Below the pieces are notes generated by a model. The model searched no databases, had not been told where the DNA came from, and saw only the letters and a program-made list of their open reading frames with translations. This document shows, in pieces, positions 54,501 through 63,186 of a DNA stretch of 64,000 nucleotides; positions within the stretch are counted from its first letter, which is position 1, and each line of letters starts with the position of its first letter. A program made the translations under genes and the position numbers. Source of the DNA: Deltaproteobacteria bacterium (GTDB taxonomy: Bacteria; Desulfobacterota; Binatia; DP-6); NCBI GenBank assembly GCA_005888095.1, contig VBKF01000093.1, positions 37,393 to 101,392 of the forward strand. Direction: 5' to 3'.

Positions 54501-55070
54501 TTGGCGGCGACGGCGGATATCGAGGCCGCGTTGCTGGTCCGCGTCGCACGCGGCGACGACACGGCGCTCGCCGCTCTCTACGACCGGCTCGCGCCGCTCG
54601 CCTATGGAATCGCACTCCGCGTCGCGGGCGACCGGGAGCTCGCCGAGGATGCCGTCCAGGAGGCCTTCCTGCGCGTCTGGCGACGGGCGCGGCGCTATGA
54701 CCCGTCGCGCGGCGAGCCTCGGCCCTGGCTCCTGCGTCTCGTCCGCAACGTGGCGATCGACGGCCGGCGGGCGCGGGCCGCGCTGGCTCAGGCAGAGCTG
54801 CGAGGCTGGGTGGAGCCGCGTGAGCACGCTCCATCCGAACGCCCCGACGACGCCGTAGAGAGAAGCGAGCGAGCGGCGCGCGTGCGCGCCCTGCTCGGGC
54901 AGCTGCCACATGAGCAACGACGGGCGATCGAGACCGCGTACTTCGAGGGGCTCTCGCACGGCGAGATCGCCGCGCGCGACGGCACGCCGCTGGGCACCGT
55001 GAAGACCCGCATCCGCGACGGCGTCCAGCGCCTGCGCGCCGCGCTCGCCGGGAGGGAAGGCGGTGGCTGA
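54501..55070 (+). CDS. ECF-type RNA polymerase sigma factor
   Basis: A 189-residue group 4 sigma factor. Region 2 includes [20 protein letters not shown] and region 4 [23 protein letters not shown] followed by [15 protein letters not shown]. It resembles the SigK-like group that is paired with RskA anti-sigma factors, and such a gene overlaps its end by 8 bp. The start is TTG at 54501, nine bases after the transporter stop. It presumably controls its own operon; I could not identify an ECF promoter upstream of 49549. Confidence 0.92.
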   Translation: MAATADIEAALLVRVARGDDTALAALYDRLAPLAYGIALRVAGDRELAEDAVQEAFLRVWRRARRYDPSRGEPRPWLLRLVRNVAIDGRRARAALAQAELRGWVEPREHAPSERPDDAVERSERAARVRALLGQLPHEQRRAIETAYFEGLSHGEIAARDGTPLGTVKTRIRDGVQRLRAALAGREGGG

Positions 55071-55788
55071 GGAGCGGCTGATCGGCGTCGACGACCCGCA
55101 GCTCGACGACACGGCCCTCGAGGCGCTCGCCGAGGCATACGCCGCGCCGCCGCCCGCCCGCCTCCGCGCTCGGGTGCTGGCCGAGGCGCGGCGCGACGCC
55201 GCGGCACGGGCCTTGGCGGCGGTGGCGCGCCGGCGACTCGTCGGCCTGGCGGCGGCGGTCGCCTTCGCGGCCGTCTCTGGCTGGCAGTTCGCGCGCGAGA
55301 CGCGCCTCGCCGCCACGCGCGCCGGCGAGGTCGTGCAGCTCGCCGCCCGCGGCCGGGAGCTCGCCGCCCGCCTCGACGAGCAGGGTCGGGCCGTCGCCAC
55401 GCTCCGCGAGTCGCTCGCCGCCCAGACGGAGGTCCTGCGGGTGATCGGCGCCCCGCGCACGCTGAGCGCGTCGCTGGCGCCGAAGGAAGGGGTCGCCGGC
55501 AGCGCCCGCGTGCTGGTCGACGCCGCCTCGGGCGAGTCGGTCATCGTGGTGTCCGGGCTGGCGCCCGCTCCGGAGGGCAAGACCTACGAGCTCTGGGCGC
55601 TGCGCGGCGATCGTCCGCCCGAGCCGGCCGGCCTGTTCGCGGTCGGAACCGAGGGCTCGATCGCCCGGCGCAGCGCGCGCCTCGAGCGGCCCGGGGAGGT
55701 GACGGCCTTCGCCGTGTCGATCGAGCCGGCGGCCGGATCGCCGGCGCCGACCGGACCGATCGTGCTGGTCGGGACGATTGCCGGCTGA
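55063..55788 (+). CDS. RskA-type anti-sigma factor
   Basis: A 241-residue single-pass membrane protein: cytoplasmic N-terminal part of about 55 residues, membrane helix (about 58-75), a periplasmic coiled coil (about 85-125) and a C-terminal RskA domain ([17 protein letters not shown] and PAGLFAV). The zinc-binding His-Cys-Cys motif of classical ZAS domains is absent, as in RskA. It would hold the upstream sigma factor at the membrane until a signal releases it. The GTG start overlaps the sigma gene by 8 bp. Its stop abuts that of the converging helicase gene. Confidence 0.88.
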   Translation: MAEERLIGVDDPQLDDTALEALAEAYAAPPPARLRARVLAEARRDAAARALAAVARRRLVGLAAAVAFAAVSGWQFARETRLAATRAGEVVQLAARGRELAARLDEQGRAVATLRESLAAQTEVLRVIGAPRTLSASLAPKEGVAGSARVLVDAASGESVIVVSGLAPAPEGKTYELWALRGDRPPEPAGLFAVGTEGSIARRSARLERPGEVTAFAVSIEPAAGSPAPTGPIVLVGTIAG

Positions 55789-58700
55789 CTACCGGCGGTG
55801 AAGCGCCTGGCTCGCACGTCCGAGGCGGCTGAGCACGGCGCCGAGCTCGCCCGTCTCGACGGGGACGCCGTCGCGGAACGCCACCACCTCCCGCGCAGTC
55901 GCCGGGAGGCGCGGACCGGGCAGCAGGATGCCGACCAGGTTGAGCGGGTCGGCGGCCGCGACGATGACCACCTCGCCAGGCTCGTGGCGCCGGCGGACCG
56001 CACGCAGCGTCTCGACCGCCTCTGGCAGCGCGAACTGCTCGCCGACGAGGCCGGCGACGAAGCGGCCGCCCCGCACCTCCCCGCGCGCCTCGAGCGTGCG
56101 GAGCGCGCCGAGCAGTGCGCGCCACGACGAGACCCGCGCCTCGCGCGCCGTGAGCTCGCGCGTCACCACGCCGTAGCGACGGAGGAGCTGGCGCGCGAGG
56201 CGCATCGGCCCGGCGTCGCCCGCCGCCTCCTCCGCCGCGCTCCGGAGCAGCGACCACCGCCCCGCGGCCACGAGCCGGCCCCGACCGGCGCCGACCGCCG
56301 CGAGCCGCCGCCGTCGCCGCCGCTCCGGGCCCTCGAGGAGGGTGCGGAGCGCCGCCATGCCGTCGCCCGTGACCAGGCCTCTCGCGACGAGCCTCCATAG
56401 CGCCTCCTCGGCCTGGCCGGGCAGGAGTCCCGTCCCACGGGCGATGTCGCCGACGAAGCAGGCGCCGCGCCGCTCGAGGAAGTCGAGCACCGCCTGCGCG
56501 CTGGCCGGCATCACGCCCGTGCCTCCCGGCCGGGTGGGCGCGAGGAGCCAGCCGAGGTCCTCGCGGAGCACGAGGGCCAGGGGCAGCGCGCGCGTGGGCG
56601 CCGGACCGCGGCGCGCGGGCGCGACGTCGTCGTCGGGGGCCCCCGCCCGCAGCCGCCCCCATACCACCGCGCCGGCCAGGCAGAGGTGCTCCAGGTCCGC
56701 CGGGTCGTAGCGCGCGACGCGCGCCGGCAGCACGTGAGTCTCCCAGGCGCGCGCCGCAAGCTCGACCCCCTGGAGCTGCCCGATGATCTCGAGGAGGCCG
56801 GGCCGGCCGTGCAGCTGCGTCCCCGCCTCGACGTGCTGCCAGCGGAAGAGGAAGCGCATGAGATCGGCGGTCGAGACGGGCTCGATCTCGCGCCGGAGGC
56901 GGGCGAGCGTCAGCCGGTGGATGCGGGCGAGGAGGCCCCGCTCGCACCACTCCTCGACCGTCGCCCCGGGCGTGAAGCGGCCGCGCAGCGCCACGCCCGT
57001 TCGCTCGAGCGCGGCGAGCCCGACGGCGACGGCGGCCGGCGCCAGGCCGGTGCGCGCGGCGAGCCCGTCGGCCGTGATCGGGCCCGTACACTCGAGCCAG
57101 CCGCCGGCGACCGCCCGGCGCGCGTCCTCCTCGGTGGGCTCCTCGCCGCGCGGCGCCGCAACTTCCACCGGCTCCGGCTCGAACTGCGCCGCGGGGACGA
57201 GGCGCCGGACGAGCGCGACGCGCTCGGCCGCGACCAGCGCTCGCCACGCGCCATCTGACGCCCACGTCGCCCGCCGGGCAGCGACCAGCTCCGCCGCCGG
57301 CGCCGTCCACCCGGCGGCTTCGACCTCGGGCCACGGCGCGAGGACGAGCGAGGACAGCGTGTCGTGGAGCTCGTCGGCATCGCGGACGTCGGGCCAGGCC
57401 TCGGCGCGCACCGCGGCGATCGCAGCGGCGTCGAGCGCGCCGAGACCGCCGGCGAGGTCCGGATCCGTCCGCCTGAGCGCCACGGCGCGCGCTCGCCGTT
57501 CCTCGAGCGGCGCGTCGTCGAGATAGGTGTAGGGGTTGGAGTGCAGGATCTCGTGCGACAGGACGGACGGCGCCGGCGTGTCGATGACGCGGGTCTCGAT
57601 CGCGCCGCGCTCGATGTCCGCCAGGATGCCGTCCAGGCCCTCCGTGTCCATCGCCTCGTGCAGACAGTTGTCGATCGTCTCGCGCACGAGCGGATGGTCC
57701 GGGATCACGATCGGGCCGGTCACGTTGTCGGCGCACGCCACCTGCGCCGGGAAGACCGCGGCGAGCAGGTCGTCGGCGCGCATGCGCTGGAGCGGCATGG
57801 GCACCCGGCGCCCACCCTGGAAGCGCAGGAGGGCCAGCGCACGGGTCGCGTTCCACCGCCAGCGGTTGGCGAACATGGGCGCGGCGAGCGCGGCCTGGAT
57901 CAGGTCCTCGACGAGCCGCTCGCGGCGGACCATGTCGAACACGCCGTCGAGCGGGAAGCTGTGCTGCGGGCCGAGAGAGAGGACGAAGCCGTCGTCGGTG
58001 GCCGCGGCCTGCAGCTCGAAGTCGAACGTCACGCAGAAGCGCTTGCGCAGGGCGTATCCCCAGGCGCGGTTCACGCGCCCGCCGAAGGGCGCGTGCACGA
58101 CGAGCTGCATCCCCCCGGCCTCGTCGAAGAAGCGTTCGGCGACGACGCAGCGGTCCGTGGGCAGCGCGCCGAGGACCGCCTGCCCCTCGGCGAGGTAACC
58201 GACGATCTGCTCGGCGCCGTCGGGCGTGAGCCCGCACTCGGCGGTGAGCCACTCGACGGCCGCGCGCCGATCGCCGAGCCGCGCGCCCACTTCATCGCGC
58301 AGCGCTGAGACCGCCGCCGACAGCTCCCGCGTGCGCGCCGGCGCCTCGCCCAGCCAGAAGGGAATCGTCGGCGGCGCGCCGCCGGCGTCCTCGACGCGCA
58401 TCCGCCCCGCCTCCACGCGCCGGATGCGCCACGAACGGTTGCCGAGGAGGAAGATGTCGCCCGCCATGCTCTCGACGGCGAAGTCCTCGTTAACCCGCCC
58501 GACGGTCAGCCCCGCGGGCTCCTCGACGACGTCGTAGTCGGCCGTGTCGGGGATCGCGCCGCCGCTGGTGATCGCGGCGAGCCGCGTGCCGCGCCGCGGG
58601 CGCAGCCGGCCGTGCACGCGGTCGAGATGGACGAGGGCCCCGCGCCGGCCGCGGCGGGTGGCGACCCCGTCGGCCAGCATGTCGATCACGGCGTCGAAGT

Positions 58701-60069
58701 CGTCGCGCGCGAGCCGGCGGAAGGAATGCGCGCGCCGCACGAGCGCCCACAGCTCCTCGACGCCGATCTCCCCCGTCGCGACGGTGGCGGCGCACTGCTG
58801 GGCCAGGATGTCGAGCGGGTTCTCGGGCACGCGGAGGCGGTCGAGCTCCCCGGCACGCACGGCGCGCACCGCGGCGGCCGCCTGCAGCACGTCGTCACGC
58901 GTCAGCGGGAAGAGGATGCCGCGCGACACGGCGCCCCGCGCGTGCCCCGACCGGCCGATGCGCTGGATGAGCGTGGCGAGCGCGCGCGGTGCGCCGACGT
59001 GGCAGACGAGGTCGACGCTCCCGACGTCGATCCCGAGCTCGAGGGACGCGGTGGCGACGACGACGGGCACGGCGCCCGACTTGAGCCGCTCCTCGGCGTC
59101 GAGCCGGAGGCGCCGCGCCATGCTGCCGTGATGCGCCGCGACGCGTCCGTGGCCGAGCCGCTCCTCGAGCTGGTGCGCGACCCGCTCGACCAGCCGGCGG
59201 GTGTTGACGAAGACGATCGTCGTCCGCTCGGCCCGGGCGTGGGCCGCGATGCGGTCGTACACCTCGGCCCACAGCTCGTGGGTCGCGATCGGGCCGAGCT
59301 CCTGGTCGGCCACCTCGATCGCGAGCTCGAGGTCGCGACGGTGCCCGACGTCGATGATGCGGCACGGGGGCGACTCGCCGCCGGCAGCCGTCCCGACCAG
59401 CAGGCGCGCCACCTCCTCGATCGGCCGCTGCGTGGCCGAGAGGCCGATGCGCTGGAGCCGGCGGCCGGCGAGCGCGTCGAGCCGCTCGAGCGAGAGCGCG
59501 AGGTGCGCGCCCCGCTTGTCGGCGGCGACGGCATGGATCTCGTCGACGATCACGGTCCGCGCGCCGGCGAGGAAGCGGCGGCTGCCCTCGGCCGTGAGCA
59601 GGATGTAGAGCGACTCGGGCGTGGTCACGAGGATGTGGGGCGGACGGCGCGCCATCGCCTGGCGGGCGCCCGGCGGCGTATCGCCCGAGCGGACGAGGAC
59701 ACGGACCTCGGGGAGCGGCGTGCCGCGCGCCGCCGCCCGGGCACCGAGCTCGGCGAGCGGCGCGGCCAGGTTCTTCTGGATGTCGTTGCCGAGCGCCTTG
59801 AGCGGCGAGACGTAGACGACGTCCGTCCGGTCCTCCAGGAGGCCGCGCTCCGCCAGCCCGAGGAGGCGGTCGATCGACCAGAGGAAGGCGGCGAGCGTCT
59901 TGCCCGAGCCGGTCGGTGCCGCGAGCAGCGTGTCGGCCCCGGCCGCGATGGCGGGCCAGCCGGCGGCCTGGATGGGCGTCGGCTCGCCGAAGCGATCCCG
60001 GAACCAGTCCGCGACCAGAGACGAGAAATCGGTCACCAGCCCCCCCCGCCGACTGCTATCACCGGCCAC
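55789..60069 (-). CDS. lhr: ATP-dependent DNA helicase Lhr (large helicase-related)
   Basis: A 1426-residue superfamily 2 helicase. The N-terminal core shows the Q-motif (PTPIQAAGW), Walker A APTGSGKT (residues 51-58), the DEIH box in IVDEIHAVAADKRGAHLALSLERL, SAT in GLSATQRP and the motif VI region QRIGRSGHARG. A winged-helix and beta-barrel domain follow, then a long C-terminal domain of about 600 residues as in full-length Lhr. Lhr acts in DNA repair, in particular of crosslinks and mutagenic damage. The first GTG is at 60069; a GTG at codon 12 (60036) has a better GGGGGGG ribosome site. Monocistronic. Confidence 0.93.
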   Translation of the reverse strand: MAGDSSRRGGLVTDFSSLVADWFRDRFGEPTPIQAAGWPAIAAGADTLLAAPTGSGKTLAAFLWSIDRLLGLAERGLLEDRTDVVYVSPLKALGNDIQKNLAAPLAELGARAAARGTPLPEVRVLVRSGDTPPGARQAMARRPPHILVTTPESLYILLTAEGSRRFLAGARTVIVDEIHAVAADKRGAHLALSLERLDALAGRRLQRIGLSATQRPIEEVARLLVGTAAGGESPPCRIIDVGHRRDLELAIEVADQELGPIATHELWAEVYDRIAAHARAERTTIVFVNTRRLVERVAHQLEERLGHGRVAAHHGSMARRLRLDAEERLKSGAVPVVVATASLELGIDVGSVDLVCHVGAPRALATLIQRIGRSGHARGAVSRGILFPLTRDDVLQAAAAVRAVRAGELDRLRVPENPLDILAQQCAATVATGEIGVEELWALVRRAHSFRRLARDDFDAVIDMLADGVATRRGRRGALVHLDRVHGRLRPRRGTRLAAITSGGAIPDTADYDVVEEPAGLTVGRVNEDFAVESMAGDIFLLGNRSWRIRRVEAGRMRVEDAGGAPPTIPFWLGEAPARTRELSAAVSALRDEVGARLGDRRAAVEWLTAECGLTPDGAEQIVGYLAEGQAVLGALPTDRCVVAERFFDEAGGMQLVVHAPFGGRVNRAWGYALRKRFCVTFDFELQAAATDDGFVLSLGPQHSFPLDGVFDMVRRERLVEDLIQAALAAPMFANRWRWNATRALALLRFQGGRRVPMPLQRMRADDLLAAVFPAQVACADNVTGPIVIPDHPLVRETIDNCLHEAMDTEGLDGILADIERGAIETRVIDTPAPSVLSHEILHSNPYTYLDDAPLEERRARAVALRRTDPDLAGGLGALDAAAIAAVRAEAWPDVRDADELHDTLSSLVLAPWPEVEAAGWTAPAAELVAARRATWASDGAWRALVAAERVALVRRLVPAAQFEPEPVEVAAPRGEEPTEEDARRAVAGGWLECTGPITADGLAARTGLAPAAVAVGLAALERTGVALRGRFTPGATVEEWCERGLLARIHRLTLARLRREIEPVSTADLMRFLFRWQHVEAGTQLHGRPGLLEIIGQLQGVELAARAWETHVLPARVARYDPADLEHLCLAGAVVWGRLRAGAPDDDVAPARRGPAPTRALPLALVLREDLGWLLAPTRPGGTGVMPASAQAVLDFLERRGACFVGDIARGTGLLPGQAEEALWRLVARGLVTGDGMAALRTLLEGPERRRRRRLAAVGAGRGRLVAAGRWSLLRSAAEEAAGDAGPMRLARQLLRRYGVVTRELTAREARVSSWRALLGALRTLEARGEVRGGRFVAGLVGEQFALPEAVETLRAVRRRHEPGEVVIVAAADPLNLVGILLPGPRLPATAREVVAFRDGVPVETGELGAVLSRLGRASQALHRR

Positions 60070-60123
60070 GCCGGGGCGCCACGGCGTGTCGCATCTTCCC
60101 TCGCGCGCCGGGGCGCCCAGCGG

Positions 60124-60130
60124 TTATATA
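60124..60130 (+). promoter_or_regulatory. TATA-rich -10 box close to the GT39-like start codon
   Basis: TTATATATAA (60123-60132) is a striking AT island. Taken as a -10 box, transcription would start at about 60136-60138, directly before the GTG at 60139. No clear -35 box is seen. It is divergent from the helicase gene. Confidence 0.35.
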
Positions 60131-60138
60131 TAAGGTCC

Positions 60139-62127
60139 GTGCCGGCTCGCCCCGCCTCGAGACGCAGCGCCCGGCGCGCCGCCGCGCGCGCCGCCGAGCG
60201 TGCGGCCCGCGCCCGGCCCGCCGGCCCGAGGGCTCGCGCCGCGACCCGCATCCGCTGGTTGCCGCTCGGCTCCGCCGTCCTCTGGTGGGCGGCTCTCGCG
60301 GTGCTCCTCGGCTTCACGGCCGTCAACCTCGGAGGGAAGATCACCTGGTACCTCGCCGTCGACCAGTTCGGCTACCTGACCTTCGCCCACGACCTCCTGC
60401 ACGGGCACGTCTTCCATCACTGGCCCCCGCTCGACGCGCTGGTGGGCCGGGTGCCGCCGCGGGTCGACATCCTCGCGCAGAGCTACGTCGCCGTCGGCAA
60501 CCGCGCCTACTGCCGGTACTCGCCGGGCTTCCCGATCCTGCTCGCAGCGTGGCTCCGCCTCTTCGGCGACGACGGCGCGCACTACCTGAACCCGAGCATC
60601 TTCGTCGCGCTGCTGGTGCTCCTCCTCGCCTTCGCGCGCCGCATCTTCCGCTCGCGCTGGCGGGCGCTCGCGGCGGTCGCGCTGGTCACGCTCTTCCCGA
60701 CCTACATCCACCTCTGGGCGATCACGCCGACCCGCGACCTGTCGGCCCACCTCGCCGCCTTCCTCGGGCTGTACCTGCTGCTGCCCGGCGGGCGGCACCG
60801 CACGGCAGCGGGCGCCGCGCTCGGCTTCGCCGTCACCATCCGTCCCGATGCCGTGCTCTACCTCGTGCCGGGCGGCTTCGTCCTCGGGCTCGAGTGGCTG
60901 CGGGCGGGGGCCCGCTGGCGGCGCGCCGCTTCCACCGTCGGCGCCGCCGCCCTCGGCATGCTCCTCGGCCTCGCTCCGCTCCTCGCCTACAACTGGATGA
61001 CGTCGGGCAACCCGCTCCGACCGACGCAGGCGATGGAGGTGGAGCGTTTCTTCGAGAAGCCGGGCGCGGCGGCGCCGGCCCCGCCGCCGGCCCCGCCGAC
61101 GGCCGGTGGCCCGCGGGTCGGCTATCCGCCGCCCGGCTGGCACGGCGGCACGGTCGAGGCGGTGCAGGGAGGCGGGCTCCGCCTCTCCAACCTCCCGAGC
61201 ACGCTGCCCGGCAACGTGGGGCTCTTGCGGAGCGCGTACGGCGACCTGATGCTCGCGGTCGCGATCTGGGGCGTCCTGGTCGCGCTCGTCCAGCGGCGCG
61301 CGCTCTTCGTCGTGGCGGTCCCATACGTGCTCGTGGGACTCTTCTTCTTCAGCTGCTGGTCGCGGCCGGACGGACGCTACCTCTCGGGCGTGTTCTGCAT
61401 GCTCCCGATGCTGATCGTCGAGGGGACGCTCGGCACGCTCGACCTCGTGCGCCGTCTCGCACGCCGGCGTCTCGTGGCGGGCGCGCGCGGGCTCGCCTTC
61501 GGCGGCGCCTGTCTCCTCCTCCTCGGCGCCGTGCTGATCCGCGTGCCCGGTGTCCAGGCGGCGCTCCCCACGCTCGCCTGGCTCATCCCGAGCGTCACCG
61601 CCGCGGCGCTCTTCGCCGCCGCGGTGCGGCCCGACCGCCGGGTCGCGGCCGTGGCGGCCCCCGTGCTCGCGGCGGCGCTCACCGTCGTCGCCGTCTCGCG
61701 AGCGCAGGCGAGCCTGCGCATACGCGGCGGCTTCCAGCGACCGGAGATGCTGCGCGCCCGCGCCACGTTCGCACGTGCCGTCGAGCCCGGGGCGGTGGTC
61801 ATCACGACCGAGGACGTCGGCCGTCCCGCCGAGAACATCGAGTACTACAGCGGGATCGCCTGGGCCCTGTACTTCACCGACCTGACCCGCTGGGGCGTCG
61901 GGGTGAGGGAGGCGGCGGAGCGCTTCGCGCGCGCGCGCATGAAGCCGTACCTCCTGATCCCGCCGACGCAGCCCGACCGGGCGCGGATGCTCGAGGACCT
62001 CGGACACGCGTTCCTCGTCGAGCGCGTGGCCGACATTCCTCCCGGCCAGGCGATGGACTACTTCGTCGCGGCGCCGTTCCACCGCGGCGTGCGCATGGAG
62101 CTCTACCGGCTCACCCTGCGCGAGTGA
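60139..62127 (+). CDS. GT39/PMT-like polytopic membrane glycosyltransferase
   Basis: A 662-residue protein with an Arg/Ala-rich N-terminal tail of about 45 residues, then about ten membrane helices. The first exported loop holds VDQFGYLTFAHDLLHG with an acidic residue, as in the GT-C superfamily (ArnT/PMT, dolichol-phosphate-sugar dependent), and a later loop has RYSPGFPILLAAWLRLFG. GT-C enzymes transfer sugars from lipid carriers on the periplasmic side. A roughly 50-residue Pro/Gly/Ala-rich insertion (about 310-355) is unusual. GTG start at 60139; the DsbA-like lipoprotein gene follows 44 bp downstream. Confidence 0.75.
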   Translation: MPARPASRRSARRAAARAAERAARARPAGPRARAATRIRWLPLGSAVLWWAALAVLLGFTAVNLGGKITWYLAVDQFGYLTFAHDLLHGHVFHHWPPLDALVGRVPPRVDILAQSYVAVGNRAYCRYSPGFPILLAAWLRLFGDDGAHYLNPSIFVALLVLLLAFARRIFRSRWRALAAVALVTLFPTYIHLWAITPTRDLSAHLAAFLGLYLLLPGGRHRTAAGAALGFAVTIRPDAVLYLVPGGFVLGLEWLRAGARWRRAASTVGAAALGMLLGLAPLLAYNWMTSGNPLRPTQAMEVERFFEKPGAAAPAPPPAPPTAGGPRVGYPPPGWHGGTVEAVQGGGLRLSNLPSTLPGNVGLLRSAYGDLMLAVAIWGVLVALVQRRALFVVAVPYVLVGLFFFSCWSRPDGRYLSGVFCMLPMLIVEGTLGTLDLVRRLARRRLVAGARGLAFGGACLLLLGAVLIRVPGVQAALPTLAWLIPSVTAAALFAAAVRPDRRVAAVAAPVLAAALTVVAVSRAQASLRIRGGFQRPEMLRARATFARAVEPGAVVITTEDVGRPAENIEYYSGIAWALYFTDLTRWGVGVREAAERFARARMKPYLLIPPTQPDRARMLEDLGHAFLVERVADIPPGQAMDYFVAAPFHRGVRMELYRLTLRE

Positions 62128-62171
62128 GCGCGCAATTGACTGCGGCGGGGAGGGGCACTAGAGAGCTGCCG

Positions 62172-63050
62172 ATGACCTTCCTGCGCCATTTCACTCCGCT
62201 CATCCTGCTGCTCGCCGCGGCCTGCGGCCGAGGCGGTGCAGGTGGCGGCGGCGGTCCGGCGGCGAACGATGCGGCGGTCTCCCAGCGCGTCGTCGACTAC
62301 TTCCAGAAGACGGTCACGACGCCCGGCCTCACCTTCAAGGTGACGAAGGTGGAGGACTCGGAGATTCCGGACTGGCGGAAGGGCAACCTCGAGGTCTCCC
62401 TCGGGCAGCAGACCCAGAACGTCGCCTTCTACGTGAGCCGCGACGGCCGCTATCTCTTCCGCGGCGACGCGGTGGACCTGACCGTCGACCCGCTGAAGCT
62501 GGTGCGCGACAAGATCAAGCTCGACGGCGAGCCGTCGCGCGGTCCGGCGGACGCGAAGGTGACGATCGTCGAGTACTCGGACTTCCAGTGTCCGTTCTGC
62601 AGCCGCGTCTACACCACGGTCGAGTCGCAGGTGCTCAAGGAATACGGCGACAAGGTTCGCTTCGTTTTCAAGAATTACCCGCTCACCTCCATCCATTCCT
62701 GGGCCGAGGATGCCGCCGTCGCCTCCGAATGCGGCTTCCAGCAGGGCAACGACCAGTTCTGGACGATGTACAACGGCCTCTTCTCGAAGCAGGGCGAGAT
62801 CAACAAGGACAACCTGGCCGGCAAGGCGGCGGAGATCGCGGAGGCCGGCGGCCTCGACGTCGCGAAGTTCAAGGAGTGCCTCGAGGGCAAGAAATCGCTC
62901 GACGCCGTCAAGGCCGACGAGAGCGAAGCGACGGCCCTCGGCGTCAACTCGACGCCGACGTTCTTCGTGAACGGCCGGCGCCTGAGTGGCGCGCAGACCT
63001 ACGAGGGTTTCAAGCAGCTGATCGATCAGGAGCTCGGCGCCAAGGGATAG
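62172..63050 (+). CDS. DsbA/thioredoxin-fold lipoprotein
   Basis: A 292-residue predicted lipoprotein: lipobox LAAAC (Cys18) followed by a flexible Gly-rich linker. Residues about 35-115 form a separate N-terminal domain, and residues 125-290 a DsbA-like thioredoxin fold with active site CPFC (140-143), a helical insertion and the cis-Pro loop STPTFFVNG. This matches the DsbA/DsbG/Com1 group that oxidises or isomerises disulfides at the membrane surface. It precedes a Cys-rich secreted protein gene, a plausible client. ATG at 62172. Confidence 0.9.
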   Translation: MTFLRHFTPLILLLAAACGRGGAGGGGGPAANDAAVSQRVVDYFQKTVTTPGLTFKVTKVEDSEIPDWRKGNLEVSLGQQTQNVAFYVSRDGRYLFRGDAVDLTVDPLKLVRDKIKLDGEPSRGPADAKVTIVEYSDFQCPFCSRVYTTVESQVLKEYGDKVRFVFKNYPLTSIHSWAEDAAVASECGFQQGNDQFWTMYNGLFSKQGEINKDNLAGKAAEIAEAGGLDVAKFKECLEGKKSLDAVKADESEATALGVNSTPTFFVNGRRLSGAQTYEGFKQLIDQELGAKG

Positions 63051-63186
63051 CTGCACCGCGTCGTAGGCGCGATTCTTTGCTGCTCAGCTCTATGCAGGCG
63101 TCCGGTCCGCGGCCGTATTGACGCCTGAAACGCATACCTGCTAACGCGGGCTCGGCTCGAAGCCAGGGCCCACAAGGGGAAAATGC

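Noticed and set aside
58612..60138. Long open frame that extends the GT39-like gene upstream by over 500 codons
   Set aside because: It is antisense to the well-supported Lhr helicase gene and its translation is Arg/Gly-rich low-complexity text typical of shadow frames in GC-rich DNA.
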